This document shows, one piece after another, positions 46,975 to 60,130 of a stretch of DNA of 64,000 bases. Numbering within the stretch: position 1 is the first letter of the stretch; each line of letters starts with the position of its first letter. Position numbers and translations under genes: made by a program. Source of the stretch: Gigaspora margarita (lineage: Eukaryota > Glomeromycota > Glomeromycetes > Diversisporales > Gigasporaceae); assembly GCA_009809945.1 (NCBI GenBank), contig WTPW01000309.1, positions 264,969 to 328,968 on the forward strand, read 5' to 3'. A model generated the notes under the pieces. It searched no databases and was not told the DNA's origin. It saw only the letters and a list, made by a program, of their open reading frames with translations.

Positions 46975-47491
46975 ATTTAAAAATTTTAGAAGCTTTTATA
47001 AATTTTTTTTATAGCATATTTAGTATTTTAGACTAATATAAACAAAAAATCAAAAAAATAATCAAAATTTTCATACAGCAATACATTTTTAAACTATAAG
47101 GTAATAGCATCTATTTTTAGAATCTTTTTTTTGTTATATCTAAAATTTTTTTAAATGTTAATATATTTTTATAAAATTTTATATATAAAATTTATAATCT
47201 ATCTATTATTAATAATATATAAATTGTATTATATTCATATATAAAAAAATTTTTTTATAATAAGCTTAAAAACTTTGTAAAATTTGGTTAAAATTTGACC
47301 ACTGGCTTCTATTGTTAGAAATCTAACTATTCTAAAAAAATTTAGAAATTTAAAATTTTTTTTATATTATTATTTTTTATGTTTTGTTTTTTGTTTTTTT
47401 GTTTTTTTGCTGCTCTCTATTCTTTTTTTGCTCTTATTTCTTAAGTTTTTGTTGTTTAATATTTATTTTATCTTGTATTTTATATAAGCTA
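46975..47491. other. AT-rich spacer
   Basis: Nothing recognised. Confidence 0.5.
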
Positions 47492-47831
47492 ATTTACAAA
47501 ATTTGATAATAGGTTTTGATCTACTGATCCGTTTTGGATGATTTTGCTACCAAAATGTTCGTCTCAATGAGACGATTCTAACAAGCCCAAAATCGTTAAA
47601 ATCCGATCACAGGATCCCAAGATCGTCACGATTTTGTACTATTTTATTAGTAATTTTAAATTACTATGTATTTACTAATAAAATAGTACAAAATCGTAAC
47701 GTTCTTGGGATCCCGTGATCAGATTTTAACGATTTTGGGCTTGTTAGAATCATCTTATTGAGACGAACATTTTGGTAGCAAAATCATCTAAAACGGATTA
47801 GTAGATCAAACTTATTATCAAATTTGTAAAT
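47492..47831. repeat. family B hairpin, well preserved
   Basis: The 340-bp near-perfect palindrome starts ATTTACAAATTTGATAATAG and ends with its complement. Each arm carries ATCCGTTTTGGATGATTTTG, CTACCAAAATGTTCGTCTCA and TGAGACGATTCTAACAAGCC (or the paired forms); the axis is near 47657 at AAATTACTATG. It is the youngest-looking copy of the family. Confidence 0.85.
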
Positions 47832-48474
47832 CAGTACTATATCTTTTGTAATTGTTTCAAAGATTACTAGAGTAGTAAATATGGTTCTATAGTTATACAA
47901 ATGGTTAATTTTATACAACATGATATATTCTAACTTATATATTTGTATTTATATGACTTGCTTAAAAAAATTTGTAATTTATAGTACGTTGTGACAAAAA
48001 ATAAAAAGTTTTTAACAATAGGATCATTTCTAACAATAGGTCCCATTACCTTATTATTAACATTAATTAGAGTATAATTAAAGTTGTTTTTTGAGATTTA
48101 AAGTATATAGAATTAAATTTTTATAGAAAAATTCCAAAAAGTTTACATAAACTATTATTTTTTACTAGATGGTTTAATTTTAAAAAAATTATATTTTTTG
48201 TATTTTAAAATCTTATATAATAAAATATTAAAAAATTTATAATAGAATAATTAAATAAAATTTGGATTATATAAAATAATTTGAAATATATAATTTATTT
48301 TTAGAACTATGTTTTTATAAATTTTATAATATTTTATTAAAAAAATATATTTGTCGCTAGTGGTGACAGTCACTAGATTGTGATCGACCAATTAGATCGT
48401 GTAATATTATGATCAAAACAAAAACAAAATGTCAAACATACTATTGTTAGAGTTGGAGTTAGAGACATAGTAAA
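47832..48474. other. AT-rich spacer
   Basis: Nothing recognised. Confidence 0.5.
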
Positions 48475-48648
48475 GGTTGGAACCGAATTTAAATATTCGA
48501 GTTTATCACATCATAATTCGATTTTATCACATAAAAATTCGAGTTTATCACATCAATTATTAATAATTTTTGTGATAAACTCAAATTTTTACGTGATAAA
48601 ATTGAATTATGATGTGATAAACTTGAATATTTAAATTCGGTTCCAACC
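48475..48648. repeat. hairpin with GTGATAAA repeats
   Basis: GGTTGGAACCGAATTTAAAT at the left pairs with ATTTAAATTCGGTTCCAACC at the right. Each arm holds repeated GTTTATCAC or GTGATAAAC words about 20 bp apart. The axis is near 48562. Confidence 0.8.
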
Positions 48649-48689
48649 TCTAAAACATAGTTAAGGTTTGAGTAAAGTGTTATCATCAC

Positions 48690-48910
48690 AAAATATATTA
48701 AGTAGATTTATATCGATTTATAACGCATAATCGATTTATATTGATTAAAATTAAACATTACACATTGATTAACTTGTTATAAATCGATATATATCAAAAA
48801 TCGATTAATAACAAAAATAGGTAAGTAATCGATGTAGATCAAATTATCGATTATTATTAAACTAATCAAAATCGCTATTAATCAATCAGTACGTTATTAA
48901 TCGATAATTA
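48690..48910. repeat. ATCGAT-rich AT repeat
   Basis: The words ATCGATTTATA, AATCGATATATATC and TTATCGATTATTA occur about ten times in 220 bp. It resembles the repeat at 226-425 in motif but not in order. Confidence 0.5.
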
Positions 48911-48979
48911 GCATTATACTTTAATTTGGACACTTTAAATATTAGATATACCTTTAAATATAAATATACGTGTTAAATA

Positions 48980-50064
48980 TTAGAACATAAAACTGTTCAT
49001 CAAATATTCATTTGTTTTTTCAAATCTTGCAACTATATGTACGGTTCTATCTATACTATCTATAGGTATACAACTGTATTGATTAATTAATTTCAATTTA
49101 GGACATCCCTATAATTCACCAACTTCATCATACCAACGAACAAGAGCGAGTTCTAATAGATCTTTGTCTATCGCTTGGTAAAACTTGAGTATCAACAGAA
49201 CCTTATAAATGATATTTTTTATATGCATTAGTATATATTACTCACGAAATTAGAGAATATTTCCTAACTTCGTCGCTTATAGCCGTTATTATCATTATAT
49301 ATTGTTAAAAAGCGTTAGAATATGTATAAATCGAAACTGATACTTACTAAACCATACCAATTTAATTCATTTCCTTGATTATCAGGTGCACTTACTGTAA
49401 CATTAGAAAACCTTGGCTTTCCATGAAAATTTGATGTAGCACAAATTATATCAGTACTTTCTAAAGATACAGAAGAAAATATTTCTATACGATTATCATC
49501 GTTAAGCGACACAGTTGATTCAACTTCGAAAAAATCATCAAGGCCAGTTAGTAGGTTTTGAAAGCCTTCGGCTTGTAATGGGTCCAAATTATTTCTATTT
49601 TTCTGAAGGAAATCTTCCAGTTCTTCTGACCTTAACATTAAAGCACATAGAAGTTTTCCAAACCCTTTCGTTTGGCGATATTTTTTAGGGACTTCTTTTT
49701 CGGTNAGTTTTTTCCATTTAANCTAATAATAATCGATTATTAGCGATACTTAGGGATTATCTACTAAGCAATGTTGGTATTGGACGTATGTCCAATGCCA
49801 ACGCTGATTTACTATATTTAAAACTACTGCATTCAATATTTGTTTCATATAGTCTTTCTTGTTCGACATTCGATAAGGTATTTTCACATAGTCCTTATGA
49901 AGTGTTTCATAAGTTTCAGTGGTCATACTATTTATTGACCCATATTTTCTAATTGCAGGTACTACATGATAGCACCAAGAATGAAGCTTTGGCAATTGTA
50001 GCCCACTTTTTGAATATTTAGAAAATATTTTAATGAATTCTTGGGCCCAATCCACAATTAATTC
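48980..50064 (-). pseudogene. Plavaka-type transposase, 3' (C-terminal) part
   Basis: On the minus strand an exon begins after a TTTACAG acceptor at 50064 and reads ELIVDWAQEFIKIF, LQLPKLHSWCYHVVPAI and TTETYETLHKDYVKIPYRMS, the conserved region of Plavaka (CACTA-like) transposases. Further exons continue LKWKKLTEKEVPKKY..., GNELNWYG (donor at 49347) and LLELALVRWYDEV, then GCPKLKLINQYSCIPIDSI and VHIVARFEKTNEYLMN, ending at the TAA at 48980-48982. A TAG stands where a Tyr is expected just before GCPKL. The N-terminal half of the same gene lies at 61532-63155 on the same strand, so this is one gene separated by later insertions. Confidence 0.75.
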
Positions 50065-50104
50065 CTGTAAATTAATCGTTAATATTTGAACGTTTGTAAA
50101 AAGC

Positions 50105-51741
50105 TATTATAGGCCAGTGCAAAAATGCAGATACACGAATACGGCATTGATAAAAAAATTTTTTAAAAAACTTAATTTAAGTATTTAAACTTTCAATTTA
50201 TTGCTTTGGTTTTTATGTTTATTTTAATATAATTTCTATTAAAATTTTATATTGAAAAAAAATTTTTTATTAGGGAACGATTTCCTCGATTTCAAGATCT
50301 TCGCTATCACTTTCAACCAACGTAACGTATTCATCGTATTTCTTATATTCCTTTGCCCTGGTGAGTGATTTTCTCCAAAGATCCGTGATGGTTTTAGAGC
50401 TGACCTTTTCAGTAAACGCTTCAAACAATTTGTTTCGAATAGAAAGCAGGTTTGGTTGCGGACTCGTCTTCGCAACTTCTTGTTTTGCAACTGCCCAAAT
50501 TCCTTCGATTGGTTGAAGTTCGCAGTGATATGGCGGGGTATAAGACAAATTGTGCCCATGTTTATTAGCAATTTGAACACATGCGAATGGCACTTTGTAT
50601 TTATTTCTTTTTACTAACTCGTATAGCTCAGCTTTGGTACAACTCTCTGATGTAATAATATCGTGTGCTACCAACCATGCATACAGAACATCTTTTTTGA
50701 ATTTGATATTGGTACTTGTTCAGCCCGGCATTTATGATAGCGAGCCCCGTCCATATGAATACATACTGGCCCATATCGGTTTTTAATACCCGTGCAAAGT
50801 TTTTCAAAAAGATTTTCAAAAATTTCAGCATTAAAATTGCCATGATAATCGGTTTGATCTGCTGCAATATTTGCATTATGAATTGTGTCAGGAATATTTG
50901 CCCACTCATCTGCATTTAGCCATTTTCTTCCACGTGAAGAAGGGGGTTTAATGGATGGATCCCATATTAAAAGAGAGTTAGGGACTATTTCGCCTTCAAG
51001 TTTATTTGTATTACAATTGCGCATTACAATAATTGTGCCAAATATAACTAACAAAGGGCCATGCCCTGGTGCAGAAACAATTCCATATGATAGTACCCAC
51101 GTATAATTGGTCGTGTGGTTTAAATGGCAGTAAGATTCGTCTAAAAATACTTCTGGTAGAACTGGAACCCTATTCTGACCCTGCAAATTATTAAAACGCC
51201 ATCTCAAATAACGGCCATGAAAAGCTACATTTTCAGATGACTCATGCAATATATTACGATGTTTACCATACCCGTAAAAATATCCTAAAGCATGTAAAAT
51301 TCGAAGTAACTGCTACTTCGAATACTTATAACCTTTATCCTCAAGTTGTTGCCGCAGTACAGGTGTAGAAAGAGGGAGAGTAGCGGAGTTTGCAGACATA
51401 ACCAAACCTCGTATAACTTCAGAAACATTTGGTTTAAGTTCTTCTCTTGGGCGACCAGGTAATTTGGATGTCGTGAATTTTTTATTTTCATTCTTATTTC
51501 CTTCAGCAATTACGCGCGCAACCGTAGCCTCGCTAATTCCTAGAACCGTGGCAACAAGCTTGCGTAGTTGCATGTATTCTGGTTGCTTCTGGCCTTGCCG
51601 ACACTCAAAAAAGTACTTGTGAGTGTTGAAAATCATCTTTTTTCGTTAAAGGTTATCGCGCCTTTGTCTCTTTTCAGGTCGTCCATTTTGATTTTAAAAA
51701 AAAAAAAATCAACAAAAGATAAAGATTATCGATTATGCTTA
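50105..51741 (-). mobile_element. Tc1/IS630-like transposon (one end in the gap)
   Basis: The element carries a DDE transposase on the minus strand. TAGGCCAGTGCAAAAATGCA near 50110 resembles a Tc1-type terminus (CAGTGCAAAAATG) next to TA. The opposite terminus would fall at or inside the run of unknown bases starting at 51742. It lies inside the Plavaka gene. Confidence 0.6.
50270..51636 (-). pseudogene. Tc1/IS630-like DDE transposase
   Basis: About 455 residues with an N-terminal helix-turn-helix (LVATVLGISEATVARVIAEG), a GRPRE linker motif (LPGRPREEL) and a DDE catalytic core: FLDESYCHLN (Asp, about 51150), IHMDGARYHK (Asp, about 50750) and LSYTPPYHCELQPIEGIWA (Glu, about 50515). IS630/Tc1 transposases cut and paste at TA. 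One TAG interrupts the frame after KGYKYSK (about 51315), and a 1-base shift in an A-run near 50690 separates SKK from DVLYAWLVAHD. With only two lesions it is a recent copy; homopolymer sequencing error could explain the shift. Confidence 0.8.
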
Positions 51742-52480
51742 NNNNNNNNNNNNNNNNNNNNNNNNNNNNNNNNNNNNNNNNNNNNNNNNNNNNNNNNNNN
51801 NNNNNNNNNNNNNNNNNNNNNNNNNNNNNNNNNNNNNNNNNNNNNNNNNNNNNNNNNNNNNNNNNNNNNNNNNNNNNNNNNNNNNNNNNNNNNNNNNNNN
51901 NNNNNNNNNNNNNNNNNNNNNNNNNNNNNNNNNNNNNNNNNNNNNNNNNNNNNNNNNNNNNNNNNNNNNNNNNNNNNNNNNNNNNNNNNNNNNNNNNNNN
52001 NNNNNNNNNNNNNNNNNNNNNNNNNNNNNNNNNNNNNNNNNNNNNNNNNNNNNNNNNNNNNNNNNNNNNNNNNNNNNNNNNNNNNNNNNNNNNNNNNNNN
52101 NNNNNNNNNNNNNNNNNNNNNNNNNNNNNNNNNNNNNNNNNNNNNNNNNNNNNNNNNNNNNNNNNNNNNNNNNNNNNNNNNNNNNNNNNNNNNNNNNNNN
52201 NNNNNNNNNNNNNNNNNNNNNNNNNNNNNNNNNNNNNNNNNNNNNNNNNNNNNNNNNNNNNNNNNNNNNNNNNNNNNNNNNNNNNNNNNNNNNNNNNNNN
52301 NNNNNNNNNNNNNNNNNNNNNNNNNNNNNNNNNNNNNNNNNNNNNNNNNNNNNNNNNNNNNNNNNNNNNNNNNNNNNNNNNNNNNNNNNNNNNNNNNNNN
52401 NNNNNNNNNNNNNNNNNNNNNNNNNNNNNNNNNNNNNNNNNNNNNNNNNNNNNNNNNNNNNNNNNNNNNNNNNNNNNNNN
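51742..52480. other. assembly gap (739 unknown bases)
   Basis: The true length may differ. The gap hides the end of the Tc1/IS630-like element, the downstream target flank of the LINE and possibly the middle of the Plavaka gene. Confidence 0.99.
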
Positions 52481-52717
52481 TTTTTTTTTTTTTTTTTTTT
52501 GGCAGTCCTGCCTTTATTTTCTCAGAAAACTTTAAAATAACTATTACATTTATCATGTGTTACTACGTTTTCTATTTAATATAAAAGCCCATTCAGATTT
52601 CCCTTAAGGCGCTTAAATGTGACCTGCCGCAACAGGAATTCCCTCCCGAAAAAATCTTCTGACTTTCATCCAATTTTTCCATTTGACGGTGGCACCTGCC
52701 GGCCGTGTCTGGACCTT

Positions 52718-55700
52718 TTAGTTAATGTTTGTCATGCAATTAGCAGTCGTATTACCTTTCAGAATCCGATTTCTAATGTTTTCTTTTGCTAATTGCCAAG
52801 TTCTTCCTAACTGTGACGATACGTTTTCTTTCATATTTTCTAAGTTTTCGCTAGACGACTCTCCGGTATTTCTGTCATGTGAATTTTCTTTACTGACAGT
52901 CTTGTTTAATGATAAATTTCTTCTTTTCCTTATTCACAAATTTTCTTTTTCCCTTGTCCTTGTTCGTACTTTCAATAAAGATCTTTGCTCGCATTCGAGG
53001 GCTACGTAAGCATAATTCTGCCTTTCCCAGTCCTTTACTATTTCACAACGAAAGCACCATAATCGTCTGTAAAAAACTTTCCATGCTGTGCAGATCCAGG
53101 TAATTGCTACCCTCTCCGCCTTCTTTCTTGAGCCTGCGATTTCTCTTAATCTGACTTTTGCATCTCTTGAAAATATCCCCAAAAGTAATTCCTTTCTCTT
53201 CTTGTAAGGATCGTTCGAGTCGGACTCTTCTAATAGTATCCTGAGTTCCTCTAATTTTCTCTTGTTTGTAACGAAAATTGAGGTCTCGTTTGTCACTAAT
53301 TGAATTACTTCTTCCTCTATGTTTTTTCAAAGTTTCTGGTAAACCACGCATTCCAATAGGTGATCTTGATCTTCAATTCCAGCTAAATATGCCACACATC
53401 GTGCATTCGGGAAATTTTCAGGGTTTCTAATACTAAGTTTGTCTAATGTAGGTAATAAATTATTTACATATTTCATTCTAACTAACCATTTGTAACTCTT
53501 TTTAATATATCTAAACTTAGTTTGTTGTTTTTCAATTTGATCCCTCCAAAGAAACTCCCACGTGTTATTCCTTTCTGCGTTATGCTCTTTTATTCTCTTT
53601 ACTGCCTTTGTCTTTGCTCACTCTCGCTCTATTTGTGCTTTCGACATGAAGTTGATGAAAGATCTGATTGGTACATCTATGATCGTTGAGTCCCATTTTG
53701 TTACTGTGTTCAGTTCTTTCATCCAATCAAGCAGTATTTCGATTGTATCCGTCGACATTGTTCCCTTTTTTGCGAGAGCGTCAGCCATTTCATTAAATTG
53801 GACTTTGCTGTGCCCTTTTACCTTGACTAGTCGTATCTTGAGACTTTTTGTGTTACAGCAATCTGTGATCTGCCAGAGAATACTATTGTTCTTTCCTTTT
53901 AAAATGTCTCTTGTTCTATTTAACCCAGCCTTTCTTCTTTCAATCGAATCAATTGCTACTTGATTGTCAGTGTACACTATGACTGTTGCTTCATATGGTA
54001 CTGTTAAAAGGGCAGTCCAAATAGCTCCTAATTCAGCCCTTGTTGAGGAGGGCCAATCCCGTATACTACCACTGAACTGTGTATCTGTGATTACTTCCTG
54101 GTTTCTTATAGCAAGCCAACCAATTCCCATACTTTTTTGTGTTCCACCATCAGATGTTGACTTGTTCAGTGATCCGTTTGTGTAAAAACTTATTTCTTTT
54201 TCTATCGAAAGCTTTTCTGCAATCTTAAGCAGGGACCTAAGCACTTCGCTATTGCTTATTCGCCTTTTAAGGTACTCCTGCACGGGATTTTCTATTAATA
54301 ATGTGTATGAAATCTGGGGAGGTACCTGAGTAGATCTAAATTTGTCTGGGATGAATGTGCATGGGTCCTGTGTTATGTGTAACTGCCCATCCCTACTACT
54401 TATGAAGTTCCTCCCTATTACGTGGCCTTTTTCTGTTTTGTATACAAAATTGCAACCCTCAGATGGTTTTTCCTTGTTTAAGTTGCAACCCTCGCACTTC
54501 TTTAAGTACCACTCTTGCTTATTTCTGTTTACGTTACATAGCCAGTGCTCTATCAACAACCTTTTACTTCCTCGAAATTCTTCTCTTCTCCCAACGATTG
54601 TGTCCTGCGCCTCTCCTTGTAATGTTACCTATTCATGCTTCCTTTTGTCTTGGCCAGCAATACTGTGCCTTGGTGCACACGCACGTAAGTTGGGGTTCGA
54701 CGTATGCCATTTTTCCTTTGTTTTCTTTTGGTCCTTGGATTCAAGTACTTCTTTTTCTATTTCTTTATACCATTGTGGTATTACTCCTTTGCCGCTTTTT
54801 CTTCGCAGCTTTTGTACTTGTCTCCACGTAAGTATGTGGTCACCATTCTCATCCATAATCTGCTCTATTGTAAAAATATTAAGATCATGATTCTTCCTAA
54901 AATTTTTGAGTGCTTTGTCTGAAATTATCTCTGAGATGGCTACACCGGAGTTTACGATTTTCATCTCTTCTTCTTTTACAGTACTTGGAAGCTAATTTCA
55001 TTCAACCTTGCTTCTTTTAGGACTTTGCATNTGAGGTTATATTTATNATCCAACNTTGCNATCTGTTTCTTCTCNATGTTCAACAGACAAACAGGGCTTT
55101 TGTTGTCTACTTGCGCCTGCCTGAGTCTTATATTAGTTGTAATGCCAAGCGTTCCCGGGTCATTCAACCTCATTTGCAGCTCTGTGAAGTGGTGTGCTAG
55201 CTGTGTTTGCCATAAAGATCTAAAGTCAAATAACCCTTTATGCTCTATTATGCTATTTGCTGATGTAGCTGGGAAACCGAGCTTGTGTTTGATAATCATG
55301 AGAATTGGACTTTGTAGCTTTAGGCAAGTTTGATATGATAAAAATGATGTTTGCAGTCTAAATTCAACTCTTGGTATTAGCACTCGATTAATGATATACT
55401 TTATCTGATTCAATGACATTTTTCTTATTTCTAATTGTTCATGCGATCTCTAGGATTTCTCGTTTGGCAATGTTTATATTACATTCATTACCTCCCTTTT
55501 CAGAAAGCCAAATTCCTAAATACCTTACAGTTTCTTTGTAACTCCGCCTTTTCACTTGTACCTTATCTAAACCCATTTCTATTGCGTCTGATCCTTCTTC
55601 TTCCTTTGTGTTTCTTTTTTTATTTAAAACTATGAGTTCTGACTTCTTTCCATTTATCTCAATATCATTTAGCTTAAAGAACTCATTGGATATAGCGATT

Positions 55701-58139
55701 ATTCTTTCCATCTCTGCCTTTGTTTTTGCTAACCAGAGTGTATCGTCAGCGTATGCGAGCGTCAGTTGTCTCCACTTTATGCTTTCTCGCCTGTTATATT
55801 TGGGGTCTGTGGGCCATAGAACCTCCATTTCATACCCCAAATCGCTCCTTTCTTGGATCCGTCGAAGCAAAGGATCATAAAAGATTCTCCAAAGGAGAGG
55901 GGATATCACCTCTCCTTGGTCAATTCCATCGTTTGCTATTATGCTCTCTGTCATTCCATAGTGAGTTATTATTCTTATTTCTCTTTGTACGAAAAGGTCC
56001 ATAATAAATGCCCTTCCTTTCTCTGGGATCTTGATACGCTTCATAGCCAGTTCCAGTGACTCTGTACTAACCGAATCGAAGGCTTTCTTCATATCCTGTA
56101 GGACTATCCATATTTCTTTCTTTTTTTGTCTTGCATCTTCCATTAAATTGTTCAATATGTGTATTGGGTGCCCTACGCAGCCCCCGGGCAGTCCCGCATA
56201 ATTTTCATCTTTTAGTATCTGATGCTCCTGTATGACTTTGCCTAATCTTTTATTGAGTATGCGTACCACGCATTTTCGGAAGGTCTCGATTAACAAAATT
56301 GGTCTTATGTTAGATAGATTGTAATTCCATTTCTCATTTTTCAGAATTGGGTACAACTGACTGATCTTCCACTTTGTCGGCACTTTGCCCTCTTTTAAAC
56401 AAATGGATGCAAATTTGCAGAAGAACTATATAGCTTTCTTTCCTGCTTTTTTAATTAGCGGATAACCTATGCCTGATTACCCTGGTGCTAATTTGGGTTT
56501 TACATCCTGTAAGGAAGAAGTTCATTCCTCTGCTGTGACATCCCTTAGCAGATCTTCAAACCAATCTTCTTGAACCTCCTCTAGTGGTTGGTATGCTGCT
56601 TTCCATTTGTCGTCCATGTTCGATGTAAACTTCCTTTTTCTAAATTGTTTAACAAAGTGNATGCGTGATTGCTCTTTAACCTCCTCNGNNTTTGTAATTA
56701 ATTNCAGGTCATTCTCNTTTTCTATCACNATCCTGTCTAGTCTNATTTTCCTTGCGGGCCTATCCAATAGGCTATTGATCATGTGTCTCTGATCGGTGAC
56801 AATCATATCACATCTAGCTTCTATCCTTTCTTGTATCTTCTTTTCNTTTTCNTTTTGTTTTTCCNTATGCCACTTCTTGTTTAAAGTGNTCNACCAGCNT
56901 TNATATNTGCNNCTGGTCTCCTTTAGTCTTAGGTTCATATCCTTCAGAAGGGGGATTTTTGTGTCTTCTCTTTTGTTAATTGACTGAATTTTTTGGTCGA
57001 GATTTGCTATTTTTCTGCTTATACGTTTAATTCCTTCCTCCTTCTTAAGACAGTAACATATGTGGCTAATCACTTTGAAGTCCTTTTTTAGTTTATCTAG
57101 TTCACTTCTATTCTTCGGAATGAGTACTCTTTCCTTTTTGATCTTTTTCTTTGGGATTGTAGCGTGGGCACTACTTAATATGCAGTTTTGAATAATGTTC
57201 CAATTATGCTCGATCCAACTATTTTCATCTTGGATATGTCTCCTATTTTTTGTTTCTTCTGTATTCCATGTTATTTTGCCTTCCAAGGTCTGCATGTAAT
57301 TTTCCCAATTTTCCTTTGTCGCCTTATCCAACAGCCAAATTGTTCTCATGTTTTGTCTAACTTTTTCTCTTATTCCTGTACATCTTTTGTCTTTAATGTT
57401 TGTATAAAAGCTTGCCTCTACTATGTTATGGTCGCTTCCTGTGATATGCCTGGTGCACCAAATCTTGGATCTGTATACCTGATCCCGCCAACTATTGGAG
57501 ACCCATATGTAGTCAATTCCTGAATTAATTTCCTCTCTATGCCATTTGATGTACTCCTCCTCTCTATGTAACTTATTATGAACCTCTTCGAAGTGATTAT
57601 TTTGCAACCAAGAGACTGCTTGCCATTGTACCATGCTTTTCTGGATATGGCATGTTTTTTGGTGCTTCGCCAGATCTATGTTGAAATCACCCATTATAAA
57701 AGACCTGCTGGTGCTTCCTCTATTGTTCTGTATCCTTTCTTTGATGTTACTAAAAATTTCTTCCTGTTCCTTCTTGTCGTTAGGGGGAAAATATACATAC
57801 TACTATTAGAATTATTTTCAGGTGCTTGAATACCAGTACCACTTCTATGAAGTATGCGCTCTTACTATATATCCGTGCAATATGTTTTTCCCATTTATCC
57901 TTAATTAAAATCCCTACGCCTGAGCCCTTTAACTTGTCTTTGTCACAACACGACCATATACCCTTATATCCTGATCCCTTAGCAACAACGAAACTCCCTT
58001 CTTTTTTACCAATATTTGTTTCATTCAGGCCCATAATGTCTATTTTCGTTTCGTTCATCCAATCCAGAAGTAATTCTATTTTTCCTGGGTTTACTTTAAT
58101 TCCATTGATATTATGCGTGCCTACTCTTAAGTTATTCAT
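52718..58139 (-). pseudogene. LINE ORF2: endonuclease, reverse transcriptase, RNase H
   Basis: From MNNLRVGTHNINGIK (58139), the APE endonuclease shows LLDWMNETKIDIMGLNETN, MGDFNIDL (about 57690) and TGSDHNIV (about 57435). Reverse transcriptase follows with PTKWKISQLYPILKN, LQDMKKAFDSVS, GIDQGEVISPLLWRI and the catalytic YADDTLWLA (about 55740). RNase H reads FYTNGSLN, STRAELGAIWTAL, VYTDNQVAID and KVKGHSKVQFNEMADALAKK; the first acidic residue is Asn instead of Asp. A degenerate zinc-knuckle remnant (NARCVAYL..DQDHLLEC, about 53400) is near the C-terminus, with one Cys replaced by Tyr. The stop is at 52718-52720. Frame breaks occur between the segments near 56450, 55430, 54970, 54600 and 53610, so this copy is unlikely to be active. 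Target-primed reverse transcription is the family mechanism. Confidence 0.8.
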
Positions 58140-58266
58140 ATCATTGTTCTGATCTGTATCTTTTGTGCATTCTTTAATTGAAGGGAGCTGCTCTAATGAG
58201 TTGACACTGAGGCTGCAGTAAGAGCCCTCTGCAGCCGGTCGGTTGTTTGATTCGCCTTCGGCGCCC

Positions 58267-59906
58267 TTAGGAGCGCTGGGCTATTTGCAACTCTATCTCT
58301 TTGAAACGGGTTTTAATTTCTGCTAAAAGCTGCCAAAGGTCTTGCGAACTGCTTGATGCTTCTATTTCGTTTCGTGTTGTGTTTGTATTTATGTTTTCCT
58401 TATTCTCTGCCTTGCTTCCAAAAATTCTTGCTGCTTGAGTTCTGTAGGTGTTTAATCTGTTCTTTTCTTTTCTTTTCTCCTTATTCTCCATGTAAGAGAT
58501 ATTCTTCGGTCTTTTTTTTGTCGAACATTCTCTTTTGGGTGTTCTCAAAAAGGTCTGTCTTCCTTATGTATACTCATTCTTGGATTCATTACTTTCGTAT
58601 CTAGACTGCCTTCCGTCCTTGGTATTGATTCATGTGTTCTTTCCCGTTTAACTCCTCCTCTCAAGATCCCTTTCTCACTATAGCAAGCCCATTCGAGTCT
58701 GGTGTTGAAATAAACGACACTTGCATTGAGTGCATTAACAAGTTTTTCATCTGTACCAAAGTATATAAAAGCCACTGTTCTCTGGTTGCCATGTCTATTG
58801 CAAGGGATGTATACCGACTTAGCACCGATGGATCTTACCCTTCTAAGTAGCAAAGCTTCTACTGTAGTGCGAGGTAGGTTTATAAATCTCGCTTTATATC
58901 TATTTCTCTTTATGAGTTCCTCTTTGTTGAACCTGCCTTCTGTGACTCTAACTAACTTTCCGTTTTCCAAAGATACCGCCCAGCTATTCGTGAAGTCCAA
59001 CTCTCTTTTGTGGTGTTTGTATTTTTTAATTCTTATGAATGCAGCTTTACTATCTTTGCCGTATTTCTACTCAATTACTGTGATTTATCCGTAGAAACTT
59101 AAACTCTTCCTTAGTTGTTGTGCTGTTATGTATGTGGGTACATCCCATATAGTAAAGAAATCTTTAGTGCTCACTTTGTTTTTCTCTATTGTTCCTTTTT
59201 CTATGTTTGAGCGTGTTTCTATTGTGTTTGAATTTGTTTCTGTCTTCTTCGGTGTTCCCTCTACTTTTCCGTATCCAATATTATTGCTATTTATCATATT
59301 TTCTTTCGATAGGTTCACTTCCCTTGTATTTTTAGCTTCTTTTGACCCTTTTATTTCTATTGCTTCTTTTCCTGTGCTTAAGTGTGTTTCACTTAAGCTT
59401 AACCTCGTTTCTGTCTCCTTCGATGTTTCTGCTGCTTTTTTACATCTATTGTCACTACTGTTTATCTCAATTTCGTTTGATGGGTTATCTTCCCTTGTGC
59501 TTTCTATTTCTTCTGGCCCTTTTATTTTCCTGTCTACTATGTTGTCTGTAACTTGTGCCAGAATTTCATCAGTTCCGTAATCATGCATGCCATTTTCCGT
59601 TATAAGTAGTATGTTCTGCTTTGTAATCTGCGTTGTATTACTTTGGGCTGTGTCGCACTCTCCATTTCTATATTGTGCCTCCACGTCTTGTACCTCCTGC
59701 TATGTTAATTGCTTATATGATATCCAATCGTATGTTTCTATCGCTTTCCTCATTATGGTCATGTGTTCCGGTTGACCAATCCCTAACCAGCTAGCAATTC
59801 TCTTATCCTTGACTAGGACTGTTGTATGCATTTCCTTAAAGGATGCCTGTATACCCCATTCATTTTGTGCGAAAATGTTATATAAACCTTTTACTGTTGA
59901 CGCCAT
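58267..59906 (-). pseudogene. LINE ORF1 with RRM-like domain
   Basis: Starting MASTVKGLYNIFAQ (59906), the protein has a hydrophilic Ser/Thr/Lys/Glu-rich middle (59680-59190). Then comes an RRM-like block, FFTIWDVPTYITAQQLRKSL followed by KAAFIRIKK, and a second one with KARFINLPRTTVEALLLRRV and TVAFIYFGTDEKLVNAL. The C-terminus is basic and reads EIKTRFKEIELQI (coiled). RRM-bearing ORF1 proteins bind the LINE RNA. Stops occur near 59702, 59095 and 59083, and a frame change in a T-run near 58550 separates HKEDRPF from LRTPKRECS. Confidence 0.7.
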
Positions 59907-60130
59907 GCTACCTTATCAATTTACTATACTGCCTCTTATATCACTGTCTGTATAAAAGTTCCTTTAATTTCTTATATTTGTTGTTACGTAAGCCAATCTG
60001 ATTGTTTAACAAACTTCTACGCCTTGTTTGTTTTGATTGTTATTGTGACTGTACCCGTTTGGGTTGTTTACTTTGTTATTATTGATTACTAATCTGTTTG
60101 CTTGCTTACACGTCTGCGGAGATCTGCAAT

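Noticed and set aside
50885-51106. Plus-strand frames opposite the Tc1-like transposase
   Set aside because: Shadows of the DDE domain.
51568-52584. Long frames through the gap
   Set aside because: They consist of unknown bases.
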